From JBBQKG01 sp038326655 (lineage in GTDB: Bacteria; Actinomycetota; Thermoleophilia; Solirubrobacterales; JBBDJG01), in NCBI GenBank assembly GCA_038326655.1, contig JBBQKG010000005.1:54796-118795 (forward strand): 64,000 nt of DNA, given 5' to 3'. Below are positions 58,355-64,000 of the stretch, piece by piece (the first letter of the stretch is position 1; every line of letters starts with the position of its first letter). A program made the position numbers and the translations under genes. The notes under the pieces are model-generated. The model was not told where the DNA came from. It did no database searches and was given only the letters and a program-made list of their open reading frames with translations.

Positions 58355-60583
58355 CTAGGGGACGAAGACGCCCTGCGTGGCGAACAGCGTGTTCGGCGCG
58401 GTCGAGACGACCCCGTCGGGACCGCCGTCGAACACGTTCACCTTCGAGAGCGCCCAGATCGCACGCTTGGCCTCCACGATCGAGCCCGGGAGGACCGAGT
58501 TGAAGGTCGTGAGGGTCGCGCAGGTGCTGCCGACCGTCGTGCTCGTCGTGGCGGTGCACGGCACCGTTACCGGGAAGTCGACGCCTCCGGTCCCGGGCTC
58601 GGTCTGCGTCGGGCCGTTCATCTTGTCGGTCACGCGCGCGCTCAAGACCAGCTGCACCTGCCCCGTGTAATCGGCCAGTGAGGGCTGCTTCTGGCGCACG
58701 TCGGAGAAGCTCATCGCGATCCTCACGTCGGCTTCGTTGGCAGGCGTCGCGGGGTCCCCAGGGGTCACGTCGAGTCGCACCGATCCGATCGAGTTGGCGT
58801 CGGCGCCGTTTGAGTCAAAGGTGCCCACGGTGAGCTGGCCCGAGGCCTGGACCGGCGGGTTGCAAGATGGGAACGCGAGCGGCGCCCCGTGGGTCCGGTT
58901 GGCGGACGTGCATGGCTGGTAGGCGGGGACCATCGACACGCGCACGGGCGTCGCGCCCTTCGGCCGCGGATAGAGGTCGACCGTCGCCGAGTAGACGTCG
59001 CGCACAGCATCGGTGTCGGAGCTGATCAGCGACTCCCGGGTGTTGAAGAAGACCACGCGGCCGTCGACCGATACGTCGTCGAAGAACGCGCTGAGGGCGG
59101 CGTTGCCGCCGTTGGGGCCGAAGCTGATGCGCGTGGTCGCCCCGCTGAAGCGCTCGTAGACGTCACTGAAGACATCGGTATCGCCGGGCTCCAGCGACTC
59201 GGCTGTCGCGAAGAACACGCGCTGGCCGTCCTGGGAGATCCCTTCGAAGAACGAGTCGAAAGCGCCATTGCCTCCGCTCGAGCCCGTGGACACCCAGGAC
59301 GTGGCTCCCGCAGACCTGTCATAGACGTCGCTGCGCGTGTCGGTGTCGGACGCGACGAGCGATTCTGCCGTGTCGAAGAAGACGTGCGTACCGTCGGCGG
59401 AGGCCCCGTCGTAGAAGGCGTCGATCGCGCCGTTGCCCCCGGTCGGCCCGGACGAGGCCTGCGTGGTGGTGCCGCCGGAGCGGTCGTAGACGTCGCGCTG
59501 CGCGTCGGTGTCGCCGCTCACCAGCTGCTCCTGGGTGTGGAAGAACACGTGGGTCCCGTCTTGGGCCGCGCCGTCGAACAGCGCATCGAAGCCGCCGTTG
59601 CCCCCGGCGGGGCCGGTCGAGACGCGCGTGGTCGTGCCGCCGGCGCGCTCATATACGTCGATGCACGGCTGGTCGAGCGAGATCCCGCAGGTGGCGGGGT
59701 CGGCGTCGCCCGGCTCGAGCGACTCCCTGGTCTCGAACCAGACGCGCGCGCCGCTGCTCGAGTTGCCCTGGTAGGTCGCCCCGAACGCGCCGTTCCCTCC
59801 CGAAGATCCGGTCGAGACCAGCGTGGTCGTGCCGCCCGCGCGATCGTAGACGTCGAGTTGCGCGTCCGTGTCACCCGCGGCCAGCGGCTCGTCCGTATCG
59901 AAGAAGACGTGCGTGCCGTCCGCCGACACACCGTCGAAGATCGGGCTGAAGGCGCCGTTCCCTCCGGCCGGGCCGGTCGAGACCAGCGTCGTGGTCCCCC
60001 CCGACCGCTGGTAGATGTCGTAGTTGGTGTCGGTGTCGGTCCCGACAAGCGGCTCGTTGGTCTCGAAGAACACCCGTGAGCCGTCCTGGGAGGCGCCGTC
60101 CCAGGTCACGTCGAAGGCGCCGTTGCCTCCCGTGGGCCCGGTCGAAAGCAGCGTGGTGGTGCCGCCCGACCGCTGGTAGAGGTCGATGGAGCTGTCGGTG
60201 TCGGCCGGGACGAGCTGCTCGGCCGTGTCGAAGAACACCTTCGTGCCGTCGGTGGAGGTGCCATCGAAGAAGGCATCGGAAGCGCCGTTGCCGCCACTGG
60301 GCCCGGTGGAGACGAGGTTGGTTGTCCCCCCGGTGCGCTCGTATATGTCGAAGACGCCATCGGTGTCGCCGCTGACGAGCGACTCACTTGTCTCGAAGTA
60401 GGCATGGGTGCCGTCCGCGGAGGTGGCATCGAAGAACGAGTTGATCGCCCCGTTGCCGCCGGTGGTCCCGACGGAGACCTGCTCCTTGCTGGTGTGATTG
60501 GCGCCGGCGCCCGCCGCGAGCAGCAGCAGGAAGATCGCGCCGAGCGCGATCGATACTCCCACGATCCGTCGCTTACCAGTCAC
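58355..60583 (-). CDS. Secreted nine-repeat propeller-like protein with shared C-terminal module
   Basis: 742 residues from a GTG at 60583, which has a G-rich ribosome binding site (60587-60593) and a promoter upstream. A signal peptide (GVSIALGAIFLLLLAAGAGA) is followed by nine repeats of about 55 residues (36-539). The repeat consensus reads VSTGPxGGNGAFDAFFDG, then ASADGTHVFFDTAESLV, then DTDxxxDVYDRSGGTTTL, resembling PD40/TolB propeller units. Repeat 5 has a 10-residue insertion carrying two Cys. Residues 540-742 are the same module as in the acylase at 53034, ending NTLFATQGVFVP. It is probably an exported binding protein; ligand unknown. A start at the ATG at 60607 is possible but less favoured. 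Confidence 0.85.
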   Translation of the reverse strand: MTGKRRIVGVSIALGAIFLLLLAAGAGANHTSKEQVSVGTTGGNGAINSFFDATSADGTHAYFETSESLVSGDTDGVFDIYERTGGTTNLVSTGPSGGNGASDAFFDGTSTDGTKVFFDTAEQLVPADTDSSIDLYQRSGGTTTLLSTGPTGGNGAFDVTWDGASQDGSRVFFETNEPLVGTDTDTNYDIYQRSGGTTTLVSTGPAGGNGAFSPIFDGVSADGTHVFFDTDEPLAAGDTDAQLDVYDRAGGTTTLVSTGSSGGNGAFGATYQGNSSSGARVWFETRESLEPGDADPATCGISLDQPCIDVYERAGGTTTRVSTGPAGGNGGFDALFDGAAQDGTHVFFHTQEQLVSGDTDAQRDVYDRSGGTTTQASSGPTGGNGAIDAFYDGASADGTHVFFDTAESLVASDTDTRSDVYDRSAGATSWVSTGSSGGNGAFDSFFEGISQDGQRVFFATAESLEPGDTDVFSDVYERFSGATTRISFGPNGGNAALSAFFDDVSVDGRVVFFNTRESLISSDTDAVRDVYSATVDLYPRPKGATPVRVSMVPAYQPCTSANRTHGAPLAFPSCNPPVQASGQLTVGTFDSNGADANSIGSVRLDVTPGDPATPANEADVRIAMSFSDVRQKQPSLADYTGQVQLVLSARVTDKMNGPTQTEPGTGGVDFPVTVPCTATTSTTVGSTCATLTTFNSVLPGSIVEAKRAIWALSKVNVFDGGPDGVVSTAPNTLFATQGVFVP
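58358..58966 (-). other. Shared C-terminal module, copy 2
   Basis: 203 residues beginning RPKGATPVRVSMVPAY. It keeps the four Cys of copy 1 (in PCTSA, FPSCNP, VPCTAT and STCAT) and the NTLFA-QGVFVP end. The two host proteins are otherwise unrelated. Confidence 0.85.
58967..60478 (-). repeat. Nine tandem 165-bp coding repeats
   Basis: Nine tandem units of 165 bp encode the propeller-like repeats; unit 5 is 195 bp because of its 10-codon insertion, and unit 9 is 162 bp. Repeats are diverged at DNA level, so they are old and under selection for the protein. Confidence 0.85.
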
Positions 60584-60634
60584 CGTCCCCCCTCGAGCGA
60601 TCGGCATGCCGCCTGGGCGGCAAAGCCTTGCGCC

Positions 60635-60663
60635 ACTAAACACAAGCTGAGCGCCTATGTCAA
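60635..60663 (-). promoter_or_regulatory. Promoter TTGACA-17-TTTAGT for the propeller gene
   Basis: On the minus strand a perfect -35 TTGACA (60658-60663) is followed after 17 nt by TTTAGT (60635-60640). It would start transcription near 60628, with a leader of about 45 nt to the GTG at 60583. It is the best sigma-70-type match in the window. Confidence 0.6.
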
Positions 60664-60790
60664 CCCCGCTGGACGCCTGTTGCAATCCCACCGGCACCGT
60701 CCGGCCGCGGCGGGATTCTTTCGCGAGACCTTCGCAGACCGATACGACAACCGAGGCTGTTGTATGAATCGGCGCTAATTGGGGAACAAG

Positions 60791-60819
60791 TTGCACCCAC
60801 CGGTAGAGGAAAGTAAAGT
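60791..60819 (+). promoter_or_regulatory. Promoter TTGCAC-17-TAAAGT for the winged-helix regulator
   Basis: -35 TTGCAC (60791-60796) and -10 TAAAGT (60814-60819) with a 17-nt spacer. The transcription start is expected near 60826, just before a 12-bp palindrome. Confidence 0.55.
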
Positions 60820-60829
60820 CCGGTCATAG

Positions 60830-60841
60830 GTTTCTAGAAAC
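60830..60841. promoter_or_regulatory. Perfect 12-bp palindrome GTTTCTAGAAAC, candidate operator
   Basis: A perfect palindrome lies just downstream of the predicted transcription start of the winged-helix gene, inside its leader. A repressor bound here would block the promoter, so the regulator may control itself. Confidence 0.45.
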
Positions 60842-60868
60842 ATGAGACATACTTAACGCACCGAAGTC

Positions 60869-61252
60869 ATGGCCGACTGGAAATTCTTCACAAATCACGC
60901 TTTGGTCCTGCTCGCTGTGGCAGCGGATCCGGAGATCCTGCTTCGCGAGATCGCCGAGGCGGTCGGGATCACGGAGCGCGCCGCGCACCGGATCATCGGC
61001 GACCTCGAGACCGGCGGCTACATCACGCGCAAGCGCAAGGGCCGGCGCAACTTCTACCAGGTGCACCTCGAGGCCGTGCTGACGCAGCAGGGCCTGAACC
61101 ACCCGCTCCTCGAGGGCCGCTCGATGGGCCAGGTAGCCGCGCAGTACCTATCCGCCGGCAGGAGAGACGTCGGCGAGGACCTGGGCGTCGCCGAAGCCCT
61201 CCAGGACGCGCGCAACCGCATCGCCGCGCGCGCCACGACCAGCAGCCGCTAA
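60869..61252 (+). CDS. Winged helix-turn-helix transcriptional regulator
   Basis: 127 residues. The first 75 form a winged helix: WKFFTNHALVLLAVAADPEI, LLREIAEAVGITERAAHRII (recognition helix), GDLETGGYITRKRKGRRNFY (wing). The order resembles MarR/ArsR-type single-domain regulators. The C-terminal 50 residues (GRSMGQVAAQYLSAGRRDVG and onward) are helical and may dimerise. A promoter and a palindromic candidate operator lie upstream. It is divergent from the propeller gene 285 bp away, which it may also regulate. No effector site is recognised. Confidence 0.8.
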   Translation: MADWKFFTNHALVLLAVAADPEILLREIAEAVGITERAAHRIIGDLETGGYITRKRKGRRNFYQVHLEAVLTQQGLNHPLLEGRSMGQVAAQYLSAGRRDVGEDLGVAEALQDARNRIAARATTSSR

Positions 61253-61286
61253 TCCCTAGCGGTCATCGCAGCGCTTAGCGGCTGCT
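61241..61286 (+). repeat. 12-bp perfect inverted repeat around the regulator's stop codon
   Basis: AGCAGCCGCTAA (61241-61252) and TTAGCGGCTGCT (61275-61286) are exact complements with a 22-nt loop; the TAA stop is in the left arm. No T-run follows, so it could be a G/C-rich actinobacterial terminator or an mRNA-stabilising hairpin. Confidence 0.5.
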
Positions 61287-61507
61287 CCAGGGGCCGTCTG
61301 GCAAGGACGCAGGGAGGAAGCGATGCTGGTGGCATCGCGACGACCCGAGGACGCCGCCAGGCGGTTCCTGGATCAGCCGCTGTCAGCTGTAGAACGTCAT
61401 CCGAATGTCACGAGCGCGTCATCGGCTGTCCCACCGTTCTAGATAAGTTAGGGCCCGACGCCAGTTTGCGGCAACCGCGCCAGGCCCTCTTCGTGTCGCC
61501 ATAGGCC
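61287..61507. other. Non-coding stretch with consecutive hairpins
   Basis: The gap between the regulator and the convergent NYN gene shows no convincing gene. It holds GCGATGC / GCATCGC (61320-61338, 5-nt loop) and CCAGG / CCTGG (61357-61371). AGGGCC / GGCCCT (61450-61488) encloses an inner GCGG-CAA-CCGC hairpin. The last could act as a terminator for either strand. No known riboswitch or RNA family is recognised. Confidence 0.35.
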
Positions 61508-61951
61508 CTAGGCAGCCTGTCCGTAACCAGCGAGGTCACGCCGCGTCAGGAACTGCAGGAAGGGGTCGAGCGCTGTAAAGGTGCTGGCCTCGTCACGAAG
61601 CTTGCTATTTGTCGCGTGCTCCCAAAAGAGCACGTGTACCTGCAAGCCGCGTTCCTTGAGGGCGCGAGCTGCCGGCACGTAATCACGGTCCCCGGCCACG
61701 AGCACCGCGGCGTCATGACGGACAGGGCACATTGATGCCCATGCGTCCTTGACCATCATCGCCGTCAGCGAGGTGTCGACTGCCTTCTCGCGGTTCCTAG
61801 CGTTTCTCTCCTCCACCACGACCTGGAAGCCACGGCTCTTCGCACAAGCCCACACCGCGCCCTCGGGCGGAACAGATCCGAATAGCACCTTGCGTCCGAT
61901 CAAACTGCCGAGCGGGCAGAGGAGCTCGCGCGCCGCTCGCGAACTCGACAA
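61508..61951 (-). CDS. NYN-domain (PIN-like) protein lacking the N-terminal strand
   Basis: 147 residues from a TTG at 61951, directly after an in-frame stop. VDTSLTAMMVKDAWASMCPV, then AAVLVAGDRDYVPAARALKE and HVLFWEHATNSKLRDEASTF, match the LabA/DUF88 NYN domain, a PIN-like fold often with RNase activity. The usual first strand with its catalytic Asp and Asn (hhDGxN) is absent, and no such sequence is found upstream in any frame. The protein is therefore probably inactive or a fragment. It lies next to recombinase and propeller remnants, which points to a decayed mobile region. Confidence 0.6.
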   Translation of the reverse strand: MSSSRAARELLCPLGSLIGRKVLFGSVPPEGAVWACAKSRGFQVVVEERNARNREKAVDTSLTAMMVKDAWASMCPVRHDAAVLVAGDRDYVPAARALKERGLQVHVLFWEHATNSKLRDEASTFTALDPFLQFLTRRDLAGYGQAA

Positions 61952-61995
61952 CTAGCCGAGCACGCGAACTTGGATTGGCTCGAACAACTTTTTAG

Positions 61996-62427
61996 TTAAC
62001 GGCAAGCCCTTCCACTATCCGAGATCGCCTGGCTCAGGCGAGCAGGCACTCGGATCGGCTCGCGCAACAGGGTGCGAAGGACCAAGGTCAACCTCACCGT
62101 GTCTCCCGCTTGGCCAACCGGTTCCCGCCGAAGGACTGTCTCCCAATCGTCGCCCAGACCTCTTACCGCCTCGGGCCTCGGCTCAACCACGATCAGGTAG
62201 TCGCCCACAAACGTGCCGTCGATGAACGGGTCATCGTCCCACAGCTCCTCAAGATCGACCGTAGCGGCGCGGTGCAGCGTGAACCGCTCGAAGATGCGCA
62301 GCAGCGCCGCTCGCACCGCCTCGACGCTGGCCTGCCCGGTGATTTCACCCGCCAGCGCGGCTCGCAGCTCAGCGAGATAGCGCAGCGTTTCCTCCTCGGC
62401 GTCTACCGCGTGTAAACGGTCTTTCGC
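61996..62427 (-). pseudogene. C-terminal remnant of a large serine recombinase (probable)
   Basis: The open frame from about 62427 to 61996 reads DRLHAVDAEEETLRYLAELR, then AALLRIFERFTLHRA, and later WETVLRREPVGQAGD. The helical stretch and the LFERF-type block resemble the C-terminal part of actinobacterial large serine recombinases. There is no catalytic domain, no zinc ribbon and no convincing start; the only candidates are internal, such as a GTG at 62316. The frame is closed upstream by a stop within the adjoining PD40 fragment. I read this as a degraded integrase tail. The family assignment rests on memory of motifs, not on a search. Confidence 0.45.
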
Positions 62428-62659
62428 CCATCGCGTTGACGTTGATCATTCGGATGTCGCCATGACGGGCAGTTGTCTTTTCGAACACGAGCTTCCTACC
62501 GTCTGGGGACCAGGCGACCGGCCCCATTGCGCTGGTCAAGCGCCTCTGCCCTGTGAAGTTCGGCGCGCTGAAGTACAGCGCATTCAGAAGATGTACTTGA
62601 TCTGACCCGAGAGCCCAGACCCGGCCGAGCCTCTGCGGCAATCGCCCGACGAACTGCAA
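62369..62659 (-). pseudogene. TolB/PD40 propeller fragment
   Basis: The frame contains GPVAWSPDGRKLVFEKTTAR, then HGDIRMINVNAMGERPFTRG, a single and well-preserved PD40 unit. Residues before it and after it (RRRGGNAALSR) are not propeller-like. The last 60 bp overlap, in another frame, the recombinase remnant, so the unit seems to be joined to foreign sequence. It is unlikely to make a functional protein. Confidence 0.5.
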
Positions 62660-62823
62660 CCCTCGTTGCGACAGGGATTTGACCGGACTTGTTGAAAGTT
62701 AACTCCGGACGTGTCACTTGAGCACGAGGGGCGAAGCGCCAAGCCTTTTTCGCTGGGCCTCCGCCGATAACAAGTGATGCGATGAAACACGATCGCGGCG
62801 TTTCAAGCCGCAAGGAGACGCAC
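62660..62823. other. Gap with no gene seen
   Basis: 164 bp between the PD40 fragment and the ice-binding-like gene. It is less GC-rich than its surroundings. A weak GATAAC box (62766-62771) and the Shine-Dalgarno of the next gene are the only features noted. Confidence 0.4.
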
Positions 62824-63930
62824 ATGGCCGGCGACGTCAACCAAGTCTACGAGTCGATCGACAACGGGTACGCCGAGTCCGCCGCGTCACGTATTGGCTT
62901 GGTCGCCGGAGCCGCCGCGAGATTGGGCGGCATGGGGCTGCTATTGCTCGCGTTGGTGGTGACGCTGGCGCTCGCGAGCAGCGCCCGGGCGGCGGCGCCA
63001 GTACCCCTTGGAACGGCCGACAATTTCGCGGTTCTGGCTGGCTCCACGGTCACGAACACAGGTCCTACCGTGGTCAACGGGGATCTTGGGTTGAGTCCAG
63101 GCACTTCGGTGACGGGATTTCCGCCCGGAACAGTGAACGGGACGCAACACATAACCGACGCTGTCGCAGCCCAGGCTCAAACCGACTTGACCACCGCGTA
63201 CAACGACGCCGCTGCACAAGCACCTACTGGCACCGTGTCCGCGGACCTCGGCGGCCAACGGCTGACGCCCGGTGTCTACAGGTCAGCGTCCTCGCTTGGG
63301 CTGACGGGGGCTCTCACGCTCGACGCCCAGGGCAACGCGAATGCGGTCTTCATCTTCCAGGCCGGCTCCACGCTCACCACGGCATCGGCCAGCAGCGTGA
63401 ACCTCGTCAACGGCGCCCAGGCCTGCAACGTCTTCTGGCAGGTCGGCAGTTCCGCGACCCTCGGAACGGCCTCTACCTTCAGGGGAACCATCCTGGCTTT
63501 GACATCAATCACGGTGACGACCGGCGCGACGGTGGACGGCAGAGTGCTAGCGCGGAATGCCGCTGTCACGTTGGACACCAACACCATCACGCGATCGCAG
63601 TGTGCGAGCGCGCAGCCGACCCCGGGCGCGGACCGGAAGGCGCCGCGCGTGGGCCTCACGATCCCCGGGGCCGGCAGGCGCTGCACGAGCCGCGGCTTCA
63701 GTGCGCGGTTAAGGGTCAGCGACGCGTCGGGGCTCCGGAGGGTCGACGTCTTACTGAACGGCAAGCGGATCAAGCGCACCACGCGGAAGCGGTTCTCCGT
63801 GCGGATCGGCGTCGGGCGGTTGCGCGCCGGTCGCAACACGATCCGGGTGGTGGCCACTGACCGCGCGGGTAACCGAAAGACCCTCACGCGGAGCTTCACG
63901 GGGTGCGCTCCCCCGCGCTTCACGGGCTGA
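62824..63930 (+). CDS. Secreted ice-binding-like (DUF3494) protein with C-terminal Ig-like domain
   Basis: 368 residues. The ATG at 62824 is chosen because AAGGAG (62812-62817) lies 6 nt upstream; an ATG at 62782 is also open. A cytoplasmic head of about 35 residues precedes the hydrophobic export segment GLLLLALVVTLALASSARAA. The main domain begins VPLGTADNFAVLAGSTVTNT and contains VVNGDLGLSPGTSVTGFPPG, QRLTPGVYRSASSLGLTGAL, NAVFIFQAGSTLTTAS and TTGATVDGRVLARNAAVTLD, the beta-helix pattern of DUF3494 ice-binding proteins. The last 90 residues look like an Ig-like or adhesion domain. In many bacteria such domains serve adhesion rather than freezing tolerance. Confidence 0.85.
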   Translation: MAGDVNQVYESIDNGYAESAASRIGLVAGAAARLGGMGLLLLALVVTLALASSARAAAPVPLGTADNFAVLAGSTVTNTGPTVVNGDLGLSPGTSVTGFPPGTVNGTQHITDAVAAQAQTDLTTAYNDAAAQAPTGTVSADLGGQRLTPGVYRSASSLGLTGALTLDAQGNANAVFIFQAGSTLTTASASSVNLVNGAQACNVFWQVGSSATLGTASTFRGTILALTSITVTTGATVDGRVLARNAAVTLDTNTITRSQCASAQPTPGADRKAPRVGLTIPGAGRRCTSRGFSARLRVSDASGLRRVDVLLNGKRIKRTTRKRFSVRIGVGRLRAGRNTIRVVATDRAGNRKTLTRSFTGCAPPRFTG

Positions 63931-63949
63931 GCCGGGCGCTGTCGGAGTG

Positions 63950-63983
63950 AGCCCGGGTCGCGTCGGGGCCCGCCTCGGGCTTT
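63950..63983 (+). terminator. Possible terminator after the ice-binding-like gene
   Basis: AGCCCGGG (63950-63957) can pair with CTCGGGCT (63974-63981), one G-T pair, followed by TTT. The loop is 16 nt and the T-run is short, so the signal is weak. Confidence 0.3.
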
Positions 63984-64000
63984 GTGCCTGCGTGCTGCTC

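Noticed and set aside
61287..61400. Possible signal-recognition-particle RNA or c-di-GMP riboswitch (GGAGGAAG and GGCAAGGACGC strings)
   Set aside because: The conserved cores of both RNAs are missing, and the region is downstream of one gene and antisense to the next.
1..64000. tRNA, rRNA, CRISPR arrays and intact insertion sequences
   Set aside because: None was seen on either strand. Short spaced repeats typical of CRISPR are absent, and the only repeated array is the coding propeller repeat.

Overview
The window is high-GC, almost wall-to-wall coding DNA from an actinobacterium. GTG and TTG starts are frequent, genes commonly overlap by 4 bp, and several operon starts carry a TAnnnT box only 6-8 nt upstream, as expected for leaderless transcription. 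The mix of a GerW/YtfJ-like protein, a degenerate LuxR-type regulator and large secreted proteins sharing a C-terminal module suggests the deep-branching class Thermoleophilia (Solirubrobacterales/Gaiellales type). That placement is inference; there is no rRNA gene here. No tRNA, rRNA or CRISPR array was seen.

Positions 1-49.5 kb are one very large cell-surface polysaccharide locus made of alternating divergent and convergent operons. It holds about 20 glycosyltransferases, including three large multi-domain proteins, and five methyltransferases. It also has two Wzx-type flippases, an ABC exporter (Wzt/Wzm) and four large polytopic membrane proteins. Precursor genes point to three activated sugars. 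The first is a CDP-linked 6-deoxy sugar carrying a C-methyl branch (rfbF, rfbG, C-methyltransferase, 3,5-epimerase, ketoreductase; 9957-14428, in a 13-gene plus-strand operon 7293-20078). The second is GDP-D-rhamnose (gmd, rmd; 47604-49552, beside Wzt/Wzm). The third is probably UDP-ManNAc/ManNAcA (UDP-GlcNAc 2-epimerase at 31406, nucleotide-sugar dehydrogenase at 4015, WecG/TagA-type transferase at 5309). An 8-gene minus-strand operon (39706 to 29152) carries the second flippase, the 2-epimerase, two related membrane proteins, an FkbM methyltransferase and an oxidoreductase. The locus could therefore serve two or more glycans, one flippase-dependent and one ABC-dependent.

Positions 49.6-60.6 kb are different in character: a LuxR-type regulator, a GerW-like protein, a lipoprotein and a secreted beta-helix protein, followed by a secreted penicillin-acylase-family hydrolase (53034-56390). 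Two short metabolic genes (MmgE/PrpD and enoyl-CoA hydratase families) separate it from a secreted nine-repeat propeller-like protein (58355-60583). The hydrolase and the propeller protein are unrelated through most of their length, but both end in the same ~205-residue four-cysteine module that finishes with the same NTLFA-QGVFVP tail. Their ribosome binding sites are also alike. This shared module is the best candidate in the window for an undescribed system, possibly a surface-sorting or anchoring domain.

Positions 60.6-64 kb hold a winged-helix regulator with a good promoter and a 12-bp palindrome at its expected transcription start, a structured non-coding stretch, remnants (an NYN-domain protein lacking its N-terminus, a serine-recombinase tail and a TolB/PD40 fragment) and a secreted ice-binding-like (DUF3494) protein. 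This end looks like an old integration or decay site.
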